DNA of 64,000 nt from Evernia prunastri (Eukaryota; Ascomycota; Lecanoromycetes; Lecanorales; Parmeliaceae). Position 1 is the stretch's first letter. The number at the start of each line of letters is the position of its first letter. Both the position numbers and the translations under genes were made by a program. The notes under the pieces are model-generated. The model saw nothing but the letters and a program-made list of their open reading frames with translations, ran no database searches and was not told the origin of the DNA. Shown here piece after piece: positions 47,201-57,497 of this stretch. The stretch lies in NCBI GenBank assembly GCA_003184365.1, contig NKYR01000014.1:372001-436000 (forward strand), read 5' to 3'.

Positions 47201-48591
47201 ATGGTTTCCCTTACACATGTCCAATCCTCCAATGCTCGCATCGCCTCTGCTCTTCCACCGGGTCTCATCGCCGTCTACGTCGGTGCTACCAGCGGTGTTG
47301 GCGAAACCTCGTTGAAGCAATTTGCCAAGTATGCCCGCCAGCCCCGCCTTTATTTTGTTGGCCGCTCACAGGAAGCCGGAGAGCGCATTGCAGCCGAATG
47401 CAAGAACCTGGACTCGGAAGGGGAGTATATCTTCCTCAAGGCAGATACCAGCTTGATCTGTACTGTCGATGATGTCTGCCGAGAGATCAAGAGCAGAGAG
47501 AAGACGATCAACCTCTTATTTCTCAGTACTGGATCCTTGATTAGCACCGGTACGAGATTCTTCACATGTTGCTCTGGTTCACAGCAGTAGATGAGTATTA
47601 ATCATCTGACCGTGATAAGCATACAGAGACTTCAGAAGGCCTCCCCTTCGGCACAGCGCTGTTGACTTATTGCCGCAATCGATTTATTGTCAACCTCTTA
47701 CCACTCCTTCAACAAGCCACTGCGCCTCGTCGCGTTGTCACCGCATTCGCCGCCGGTAAAGGTCTGTGTATTCCGTGGCTTCACTCACTACCTTGGCCCA
47801 AATTTGAGCCTTGGGACACGTCTCTGGAGTTCACACTCTGAAGAAATACCTCAAAGACTTGAAACTGCTCTTTGAATAGGAAGTACTGACTCTGGAAATG
47901 TCAACAGAGGGCCCAGTCAGCGTCGAAGACTTCCCAGGACGGAAGGTCTCTGCGCTCTCCTCACGTGGCCATGCCAGCTCGCTTGTCACCTTGTCCCTCG
48001 AAGCCCTTGCCCAGAAAGCACCGAACGTGACTTTCATCCACGACTTCCCGGGTCCGGTCAAGACGAACTTTTTGCGAGGTGGCCAAGGTGCAGCGGTATC
48101 CGTTCTGAACGGAGTCTTCAAACTCTTCGTATCGCCCATGATGAGTTTTTACTCTAATCAGGAGTGTGGAGAACGTCACTTGTTTCTCTCTACGAGCGCG
48201 AGGTACGTACGTTGAGGAGCGGTCCCCTTCGTAGTTCGTGTCGAATTTACGGGTCTTGGGAGCAAAAAAGTGTTCTGCTCTGTAGCTTTTATTGTAGCCC
48301 AGGCTTCTCGCACCAATCAGGGCATGCTGACCCCGAAATCCGCTCAGGTATCCAGCGGGTTCGAATGGCGATGCAACTTCAGGTGTACCATTGACGGGCG
48401 AAGTTGCAGTCGCGAGAGGGACCAACGGCGAAAACGGAAGTGGTGTGTACTCCGTCGATCTGGAGGGTGAGAGCTCCGGACCCAAAGTGGAGAAGCTCCT
48501 GGCCGATTTCAGGAACGAAGGCGTGGTGGAGAAGTTCTGGAAGCATACGGAGGAGGAGTTCAGGCGCATTACTGGACAGGAAGCGGCGTAG
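47201..48591 (+). CDS. Short-chain dehydrogenase/reductase-like protein
   Basis: NAD(P)-dependent oxidoreductase fold, substrate unknown. Exons are 47201-47549, 47627-47761, 47908-48202 and 48348-48591 (340 residues; introns of 77, 146 and 145 bp, longer than most in this window). The nucleotide-binding loop YVGATSGVGETSLKQFA is near residues 27-43, followed by LYFVGRSQEAGERI. The region around NLLFLSTGSL and FIVNLLPLLQQ corresponds to the middle of the Rossmann fold. GKEGPVSVEDFPGRK is formed across the second splice, with ALSSRGHASSLVTLSLEALA after it. The third splice restores ERHLFLSTSARYPAGSNGDA. The end is VEKFWKHTEEEFRRITGQEA. A classical YxxxK active site is not obvious. Similar proteins occur beside fungal secondary-metabolite genes, but no cluster is present. 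The alternative donor at 47756 would remove two residues. Confidence 0.78.
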
Positions 48592-51500
48592 GTGAAGCTA
48601 CTGCCTTTTCATCCGGGCGATGGACACAAGGATTGGTGCTGCGCGGTGGTGGTCAGTGACTGATTCGGTAGAACGGCAGCTTGGCTTCAATGCGGGCTTG
48701 GTATCTGGGTTGGTGTTTTGATCGTATCGCGTTGGAGACACAGGGTATCTGAGTGTATGATGACTTTGGGCTGTGACGAGATCAATTCTTTTATTGAGGT
48801 TTGACTACTCTTTGAAGGGGGGGAGGGCACAGGTATGGGACTTTTTATACATCAGCTTTGGAGCTACTGTCTGCGATCGCAGCGCTCTATTGCACAATTC
48901 CATCTGGCTAGTACCGAAAGTCCAGCATTCTCTCTTATTCAGCTTCTCTAGCAGTCCTCAGTTCCTGTTTGGTTTGCTCACGTTTTACTGAAGGGTTTCC
49001 CCCAGTTGTCGCAAAGCTGCTGTTGAGAGGAACGTTTCCTGGTCAGATACCTGCGCTTCTTTAATTATGATTGCTTTTCATTAGCCTTGTTCCCTTGGCT
49101 TGCTGCCCATGGTCTTTAAGTTTGCTCCAATGCCACTTTCATGTAGCAGCGCGCCTGGGAGGAAGATGAAAGAGAAGTCGCTGTCATTACGTCGTAAGCT
49201 TTGTTGCCGTTGTCAGATAAAGCACGGTGGACGATTCCTGACTCTGGACACTCATGACGCTTAGCTGCTGTATGGTGTCGAGGCAGTTGCCAGCGACGTC
49301 GACGAGTTGCAGCTCCAGTGTGGTCGGTTCTATCAATCCGCTCTTTGTTTCAAGGAAGGCCATTCCGTCTTATTGTGGTTTTGCTCGAGTCTCCATTCAT
49401 ATCATATCTGCTGATTGGTTTTGACGACACTGAAGTTCTTGGATCACGGAGGATGTTACCCCATCATCTCGAAGAAGGTCATTCCGAGGACTCCCATCTT
49501 CGCGCCTCTATGCAAGGGTCAGCATATGTCATATTGCAGTCATTGAACACGACCTTTACGTAATTGTTTTTGATTGTGATAGTGACAGAAAGATATCAAG
49601 CGAAATTGCTTCCATCTAGTCCGTCATGGCTCAACCGAAGCCAAAGAGGGCTCGAATTCATCTTGGACAGGGACAATCATGACATTGGGGTCATTCTACT
49701 CAGGAATCTGATTCTCGACGACTATCTCATACTAAGACGTCAGCCATCGCGGATCCTGCACCGCCTCGACCCTGTTGACTTGGCTACACAGGTCCTCTAC
49801 GATCCACTCCCACCCCCTCAGCCCAATCCCCAGGCCCCTCCTCCAGTCGCTCCACCAGTCGCTATTAGCCACCACCCCGCCCGGGTCCCTACCAGCTCCT
49901 CCAGCTCCTCCAGCTGCTCGTTCAGTCCCTCCGCAAGCCGCGGTAAAGTAGGACCCAAGAATCTTTCTCCGAAGGAACCTCGGAGCACGCTGTGATGACA
50001 GGCTGATGGTGATTTTCAACGTTCCGCAGGCGCTACACTCAATTCAGTGCCCCAACCCCCCCACAATAAGGGTCTTGTTGCGACACTGCGAGCAAACAAA
50101 CCCGCAAGCACATCTACCGTTCCCAACCAGGTGCTTCAACGTGTGTCAAGATTGCATCGATAGCTGGTACAACTACACGATACAAAAGATCACCAACGGC
50201 CTTCCGCTCAGATAGTCGATCCTCTGCAAACGATGTAGCCCCCATCTGGACAAGACTGCACGGGCCCGGCCACTCCACCTGCGTGTGCAGTTGGGACATA
50301 ATGGCCGGTGTGAAATACCACGCGTGTCAGTTGCAGACGGAACATGCCACTTACGCCCGCAGGCGAACCCTTGAACGCACGCACGTCAAGCATGCGGGGA
50401 AGGGGAGCAAACACCGAAGGGTTCTGTGCTTTGACGACAGGCCGGACACGGTCCGGAGCAGGGCCGCGCGTGCTATGCCGGGCTGCGGGAGGGAGGCGTG
50501 GACGAAACATCATTCCACGTGGCGGGGACAGCATGAGCCGAGCCGTTCGAAACATGCGGATGCGTGCCTGATGTGTTTGTGCTGTAGTGGGGTGAGTGTT
50601 CTATGGGGTTTGATCTTTGGGGAGGGGCCAAGCAAGAACGTAGGAAGATATAAAGATATAGTGTGTTCATCTCTGCTCGAAAGCATTGTTGTTCGCCATG
50701 TTTTGTGTTCGGTTCGGACGTTTGTCCGGGATTTTGCTGGTCAAAAGCCATTACTGTTATTTTTGTTTAGACCTAGCTAGGTCTCGATTTGCCACCATTT
50801 CCGCTTCCCTAGTCGAAAAGGTATTTCTCTGTTTGCTCAAATCCTGATTCACAACGAGTCGCGGACTTCATCAAGTCCTTATTGTTCTGGTACAAAGCCG
50901 CTCAATTATATTTGTGAGTCTCGCACTGCCAAAGCCCTTTTTTAATCGCGCCATTGAGTCTTCTATGCTGAAAACGCTGGACGTACAGCCTGTACGTCAC
51001 AAGGAATGGATTCGTGAGCGGTGCTTCTCTCCTGTTAGAGGGCACAAGCGGAGCAGTCAATGTTCCCCACGCGTCGACAAACCTCGTCTTGAGGACGAGC
51101 TTCTGCTCATGGCTAAACCATCCGAGTCAGAAAAAGATAAAATTTGAGAAACAGGAGGAATACTCGGCGGGGTATTCGTCGACCTATATCATGCTTTAGA
51201 ATGACGCCCTTCAACGTTCGTATCCCGTCCGCACCACCGCTTCAGCGTCGAATGTGGAATAGAGCGCTGAGCATGATCACGAGGATATCTATAGTAGCTA
51301 CCAAAGCTCGCCGTGAGACGAATTACATGACCGGAGGCCATTGGAGGCAGGTACTCTAAGTGCAAGAAGTATGTGCAAGAAGTACTCGTTCGCTTGGATG
51401 AAGCCCAGTATGACACCCCACCTTTCCAGAAGAGAGCATGGGTTCAAAAGGGGGCGGTCATTGCGATTGGTAGATTAATGTATGGGAGACATGATCCTAA

Positions 51501-52504
51501 GCGGCAAAGATGTCGAGTTTGGTGTTGGCCTTACGTCAGACACCCACGAGCTGCAACGTACATGGATGTATCCAACTCTTGCATGACAAGCTCTCTGATG
51601 GGTCCAACATCAATGTATAGCTGTGCTTTTCTTCCGAATCCTGTAATGTCATCACCACAATCCATACAATGACCCACGATAGAAGATGACTGGAACAATG
51701 GAGCTTCGGCAATCAATATTAGCCCTAAGTCTCGCCATCTTAGGCTAGTTTCAACGACAAGCGCACCTAGTGCCGCCTGCTCCAACCATCAAACGCAACA
51801 ACTTACCGAACGAACAACAGGACACCCATCGCATTATCGTCGTGTTGCCAATCAAAATGTAGCTTCCAAAATGACAACCGAAACCGCAACAGAGCAAAAC
51901 ATGGGCAGTCGAAGCCGGGGGGGCCAAGTCCCTGAACGAAGTCACGCAAAAACGAGGCTGAGCCCGAAATCCTTGCAACATTTCAAAATACCCTCCCTCA
52001 CCCCTTTCGATCGCCATCCCTTCAAACAAGACAATGTTCTCGTTCCCACACAGGCACACGCACACGCAAACGGGAGAAAAGAAAGGAATGGCTCTCTTAT
52101 CACAAAAAAATCGCAACGATAGGATCTCATAACATGCTTCCGATCCCCTGGAGCGGGCTTCGCGTCTAACAATTCACACCCCCCGTTTCAAGTCGGCCGT
52201 TTTTTTTGTGGCCCGTTTCATACCGTTTGTGGCGGAGCAACTGGTTTGTTGTTGTGTGATAGGAATTCGATTCCGATTACGATGGATCAAGGTGAGACAG
52301 GATTTTTTTTGATCGCGCTCACATCAAACGTGCGGTGTTGCATGTTGGGGAGAAAAGAATAGGTTATGTATGACGTTCGTTTCGTGTTGGCGGATGTTGT
52401 GATATTCTTTTTCTGTGGTCTACATAAACCCCTCTGAACACTCCCTCCATGCTGCTTTCTTTTTCTTTCTTCAATTCCACACTCGCGCAGTAAATTGCAA
52501 GAAC
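48592..52504. other. Gene-poor region of about 3.9 kb
   Basis: No confident gene. Frames are short and shift repeatedly. The part from about 49600 to 50600 has coding-like composition in pieces (see the separate entry). The rest (48600-49600 and 50800-52400) is mixed-composition DNA with homopolymer T/A runs near 52200 and 52307. No transposase, reverse transcriptase or terminal repeats are recognised. Confidence 0.4.
49626..50571 (+). other. Possible multi-exon or decayed gene with cysteine-rich segment
   Basis: Low-confidence locus. A candidate start at 49626 reads MAQPKPKRARIHLGQGQS then stops. A Pro/Ser-rich frame (SSSSSSSCSFSPSASRG) ends at a GTAAAG donor near 49944. The frame from 50006 contains LPFPTRCFNVCQDCIDSWYN followed, after one TAG at 50213, by SILCKRCSPHLDKTARARPL. 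That gives paired cysteines resembling a small zinc-binding module. Another frame ends at 50571 with a basic tail NIIPRGGDSMSRAVRNMRMR. A consistent set of splice sites linking these pieces could not be found, so it is either an unusual intron-rich gene or a pseudogene. Confidence 0.25.
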
Positions 52505-52873
52505 ATGCGAAGACACCCCGTCATCATACACCACCAATCTCCTCAAAGCCCGCTGTTACCGAGCCACCTCTCTCCTGTCGAACCGAGCGCCATGGAGCGC
52601 CGTCCTACCTACGAGGCCATCAAGGCCGACCCCTCCACATTGGCACCGAGGAACCGCGCCGTCTCTAGCGCTTCCTCTTCTTCGTCGTCGTCCGCTTCAT
52701 CGTCCTCGTCCAAGTCGCTCTCTCGCCGCAAGCTCATCCGTGACCGTTACAAGCGGCCCTGGCAGCTCATGTCGGTCATCACACTCCATCAAGACGAAAT
52801 GCCCGCGGGCAGAAGCGGGGGGATGAAGAGTCCATACCCGACGCCGGGACGGAGGAATTATGACAGGGTTTGA
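52505..52873 (+). CDS. Small Ser-rich hypothetical protein
   Basis: Not recognised. A single exon of 122 residues (or 93 if the ATG at 52592, MERRPTYEAIK, is used). A poly-Ser tract with Ala (about residues 59-75) is followed by KSLSRRKLIRDRYKRPWQLM and SVITLHQDEMPAGRSGG, a basic then mixed segment that looks conserved-protein-like. The C-terminus is SPYPTPGRRNYDRV. The GC-rich, codon-biased composition from 52590 onward contrasts with the surrounding DNA, which is why I call it coding. The second ATG may be the true start, since sequence before it is less protein-like. Confidence 0.5.
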   Translation: MRRHPVIIHHQSPQSPLLPSHLSPVEPSAMERRPTYEAIKADPSTLAPRNRAVSSASSSSSSSASSSSSKSLSRRKLIRDRYKRPWQLMSVITLHQDEMPAGRSGGMKSPYPTPGRRNYDRV

Positions 52874-53186
52874 GAGAACTAAAATTGATGTGGATCAGAA
52901 CCGATGTGGATCATGATATGATACGAAGATGTGATTTTTTTTGGGGGCGCAATGATGGAGCTGGGGCGAAAGGAGCGCCATAAATGATCTTCGGCCTGGA
53001 GCCAAGACACCTTTCATTTGGTCATCTTCATGATTTTGGTTGGGCTTAGATACCCTCATTTGGCGTTCTCAAGAAGAGTTGTGAGGGTACCCATTTTGGA
53101 TACATCAATGCGAGATGATCACGGAGCATGGGAGCACGATACTATCTTTAATAAAACACTTTTTTTCGTACGGGACTGTCCAGATA
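52874..53186. other. Intergenic, no gene recognised
   Basis: 313 bp between the stop codons of the Ser-rich small gene and the convergent protease-like gene; probably 3' UTRs. Confidence 0.4.
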
Positions 53187-55475
53187 TCATAGCAGTGCGT
53201 GGATTGTACTATCTGTAGGAGTGTGAATTCCCACAAGCCTTTGCTCAGGGTTCGGGTCTGCTTCCCAGCTGAAAATTCGTGGTGCACTCCGAGGGATATT
53301 TCTGGTGGCAGTCGATCCGTCGCTGCTCTTCGATCCTACAGTTTTTCCACCATCACTACCGACCAGTGTGCCGCGCCTGACTTTTTGGCCGCCCCGGCTC
53401 TCTCTAGGTTCGTAATTTGCTTCCCGTTGTGCCATCGTAGACAGGGATGAGAACTCGGGGCTGGTTTCCCTCGGCGTAATGGGGCTGACGATGAATGTTG
53501 GCGAAACCTCTTTACTGGATCTTTTGCTCGGAGTGTTGCTCGGGCTGCTGACCCCTGCACTGGTCTGCGTATTCTGCCGACTCAAGCCGTGCAATTCCCT
53601 CAAAAGTTTGACCGGAGCTGAGTCTGAGTGCGGAATCTTTGGCGCCGTCTCAGGCTCATAGTAGCCTTGAGCACTCGAATCAAAAGGCAGCTCGACCGGC
53701 TCATCCGGATCGTGGCCGATGGCGTTGACCGCTTTCACAGTACTCCTGTAATCAGCTTCGGTATATGCTGGAGTGTCGGGCTCACTTCCTTCAAGCTCGC
53801 TTTTGGATGTCTTCGCTGGCAGCTCCAGACATTCCCGGCCAGTAGGAGCCTCGAAGACGAGTCGGTTCGATCCGCCAATCTCTGTCGGTGTCTCCGCTTT
53901 TGGCAGATGCAAGAGCCATCTGAAGAACCTGCCGTTTGACCTCTTCTTCCTGCGCTGGTCTTCGCCGTCCCGTTCTCTGACGTAGCCGTGGTTTGCGTTA
54001 CTCCGTCGAGATCGGATGTAAAGCACGATCAGACCAATCAATGAAATAAGAGCTATAGCGCCACCAACAGCCACACCGGTTACCCCAGCTTCGCTCAGAA
54101 TCGGCTTCGGAGCTACAACTTCTGGCCCCGTGAACGTGCTATTCTTGGGTCTGGTAATCGGGATTAGGTCCGTGTCTGCCAAAGCGTTTTGGGAGAAGAT
54201 CGCCTGGAAGATGGAAAAATTATTGCGCTCGTAGTCAACTTTTAGATAGGTTTCTTGTAAGAAGGTCCTTCCGATGGTGTACTGCGTACTGTTTGCGGCT
54301 TTTCGGAGAGGGAAGTAATTCGTAGGAGGTGAAGACTGGGTTGCATTCAAGCCAGGATATGGGTAGCTCAATTGTAAATCGAATGCTTCATAAGGTAGAG
54401 AGAGTGATATTGATATGGGAGACCCGGGGAAATCCGCGACAGCGAACTTGAATGTCATATTCCAGTCGACCAATATCTCATGTTGAGTAGAATTGGAGCC
54501 AAATGTATACAACTGAACTGCCTCATCGTAAGTGAGACCGAACGCTTTTTCGAATTCCAAACACACTGCTTCGGGTAACCAGAGGTACGGCGTTGATGAG
54601 TCTATTGTGAATAGACTCGCTTCAACAGAGCCAAGCAGTTTCAGCAAGTTGCTAGGCCATCCAGTGCTAACCTTAGAGGATTGAAGTGGTTGAGCGGTCA
54701 CCGTGATCTCATTGAGCGCGACGACCGGATTTTGGTTAGGATCCAAAGCGAAAGTGATGTTGTGGGGCTGAAATCGGTTGGCATCAAAGCCTCCTAATAC
54801 TAATGAAGCAGGGACATTTTTTAGGCCTGAGACGATCAGCATCCCAGATATCTATCAATTAAATATACTGCAACGCTTACGATAATAGGCACCAGCTGTG
54901 TAGCCGTAGCTATGGCTTGGAATCAAGCTCATGTCTTCCACCATACTGTCAAGGAAAGTTGGCTTGTCGTCAGAGGTAAAATTGGTTGGCTCGATTCCAA
55001 GACCGAAGAAACCAAGCCAGTAATCCGTGGTGTTGATGACGCCAACCACCTGAGAGGGTACTGATATGTCGTCACTTAGAGAAATGTTATCAAACCCGTA
55101 TACCCCATCTCCACTGAAGCCAAGTTGGGGATCAAGACCTAAGCCGAATGCTCCTTGATCGGCCCAAGTACTGGACTCGTTGGATTGGAAGACGCCACCT
55201 CGCTTGGTCAGACATTCAGTGGTACCATCACAGCCTCCATTCCCAACAACCCAAGTCTCCTGGCTGGCGGTACTGACGAAAAGATCAACCCATTGTGGCG
55301 GCGTTCCTACCCTGACTGATACAGGACTCCAGTTGCCATCGTAACCAAACCAATTCGTCCTCACTGGTATCGACACAGGAGAAGGTTTTGGCGCAGCCGT
55401 GGTGAGAGCACCAGCGTTAAAGCAGGTGGTTGTCAGCAGTGTTAAAAGCAAATTTTTGCAACTCCAATTCGTCAT
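53187..55475 (-). CDS. Membrane-anchored aspartic-protease-like protein, first catalytic Asp missing
   Basis: Pepsin-fold (A1-like) secretory-pathway protein. Exons are 54881-55475 and 53187-54826 (744 residues; 54 bp intron). A signal peptide (about residues 1-28; LLLTLLTTTCFNAGALTTA) is followed by the A1 N-lobe hallmark VRVGTPPQWVDLFVSTASQE, where the DTGS catalytic loop of active enzymes reads STAS (Ser at about 68). The second lobe keeps an Asp in SLFTIDSSTPYLWLP. Other fold markers remain: GFFGLGIEP, LVLGGFDANRF and YTIGRTFLQETYLKVDYERN. Several N-x-S/T sites lie in the luminal part. A transmembrane helix (about 446-468, GVAVGGAIALISLIGLIVLY) is followed by a basic stop-transfer and a cytosolic tail of about 275 residues rich in Ser/Pro/Glu, ending IHTPTDSTIHALL. 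Proteolysis is unlikely by sequence; a sensor or binding role is inference. Confidence 0.85.
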
Positions 55476-57497
55476 GGCAGCTGTTCATGGAGGCCAAGAA
55501 AACGATCTCGACGCTGCTCAATTAATATAGATCTTCGTCTGGTGGAAGACAGTCGGAGGGCGTGATAAGTGATCAAGGTCGGGTAGGTAATCAAATGTTT
55601 GACTAGGCATAGGAAAAGTTTCAGGCTGGAGATGAAGCAGTAGTACGGAAAGTAGAAGTCTGCACAACCGATACCTATACCGGTTGATACGCGGAGACAC
55701 GCAAGCAGGAAAGTGAGCATGCGGGGAAGAAGTACCTAGATGAACCAAGGGGAAATAATTGAACGAGATCTCGATACTGCGTGTATTGTACCTTCCACGT
55801 CGGATCTAGGGATGTAATTAAGGGGCTTGCAGCATGCACAGACGCTCGATAAGATTTTATGCCGGGGCGATGCACCATGGTTGATTCCCAGGCGCCCAGC
55901 CAGAGCAAACGGCTCCAAACGGCCAGCAGAACCAGGGTTTGGAGAGTCCGGCGCACAGCTGCACAGCCGATAGGATGGGTACAGACGAATGAAGGGTGCC
56001 ATGCAGGATGCGTGAGACAAGCTCGTATCGTCCATGATTGACTTATAACTGACAGGGTAGAGTAGTACGGCGTGTGTGTGTACCTGGTACCTGCCCTCCT
56101 AACTCTATGGCCCGTCGCTTGTTCGCTTATAAAAGGCGTTTGAGATTTCAAGTAGCAGACGCTTGATTCGTCCAAGCCTTTACCACTAATCTACTTTTGG
56201 TCTTCATAGGGCTGACCGCGAATAGAAGTCAATCAATCACCCGCCATATTTCTCCTTGTCCACAAATATTATTGATAAACACATGGGAAAATGTACAAGC
56301 AGTAAGCAGCACTCTAAGCGCAGAGATCCTGTTGAATCAGGGGTGGTGTGAGTAATATTCACCGGACCACTCAAATGGGGACGGGCAGGGATCGTGAAGA
56401 ATAGCGAAGAATACAAACTACAAAGCCTCAATCATCTGGCCCAAAATCTGACCCCGAAGCCGTGTTTTAATTCCTAGCCTCTAGGAGAGGAATGCATCGA
56501 TTGGCGTTGAAGTTGAGCCCCAGCCTCAGTCTCAGTCTCAGCCTCGGACTGGTTCTTGTCGACAGAACTGGTGCTTATGTACCAGTAACCAAAGAGCTGA
56601 ATAACGAAGCTACTCTACTCTGACAAGTTTCGAGGTCAAGGAATAATGGCATGGAGGCATCAAAGCATCATGGCATTTCTTGTGGTGATTGGATAATAAT
56701 GGATGAGCCTTCGTGTTATTATTCCGTACCTACTCCGTAGTTTGAGGCTGATGGCCCGCCCCCTAAGGTAGAGTACCTAGCGTTCACAGCCAGCCTCATG
56801 CCCCAGTGACCCCCAAATGATAAATCCATCAATCAATAATCAGCGCTATCGACAATTCGAACATCGCTTCGGCCTTGTAACCTCATTCGCGCTCTTCCAA
56901 TATACTGAAACTTACCTTACCTCCATAATTCTCCTAGCTTTTCTTCTCGGCCAAAATCCACTCATCTGCAAATCTGTACCCTGATGAGTAATGGGGAGAG
57001 GTCAGAAGCATGTACTCTACTCTATCTAGTACCAGGCTCAGAGCACGGAGCTGGACGGCAACGCCGACTCTATCAATAGACGAATCAGCAGCTGAGTCCT
57101 CATCGACGAATAAGGCCCGAAAGCTTGCAAATAACTGATGCCGAAGTATATGTTCAACAAGTGGAGAATTCGAGATAAGTGATTGCCCTGACAGCATCGG
57201 GACATATACATACGCGACCATGGCGCCGGGCGGGGAAGCCAGATCCTTTTATTCTCCTCATGGCCCGAGAACCTCTTCTACGCGCATCTGCCAAAACCTT
57301 CCGTGTTACTCTCCACATCAGTCTGTCGTTCAGTACTCTGTAGTTTGTGCAGCTCAATTCAATGTCCCTTCTGCTACTTGTCTGTCGTTACCATATACCT
57401 AATATGCTATCTGATTCCTCTGATCTTTAATCTCCTTGCATCGCTACCTTGTCGGGGATGACTTTTACGCGTCCGCACAGAGCCCCTATTGCACATC
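55476..57497. other. Divergent intergenic region, protease-like protein / GPI repeat protein
   Basis: About 2 kb with no supported gene on either strand. It contains a short CT-rich hexamer repeat at 56521-56544. A promoter this long between two cell-surface genes would allow complex regulation. Confidence 0.4.
56521..56544. repeat. Short tandem repeat, 4 x CAGYCT
   Basis: Four adjacent hexamers (CAGCCT, CAGTCT, CAGTCT, CAGCCT) in the upstream region of the GPI repeat protein gene. Confidence 0.6.

Noticed and set aside
48352..48363. GGGTTCGAATGG resembling a tRNA T-loop (B box)
   Set aside because: It lies inside exon 4 of the dehydrogenase gene, and no cloverleaf could be drawn around it. 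No tRNA was found elsewhere.
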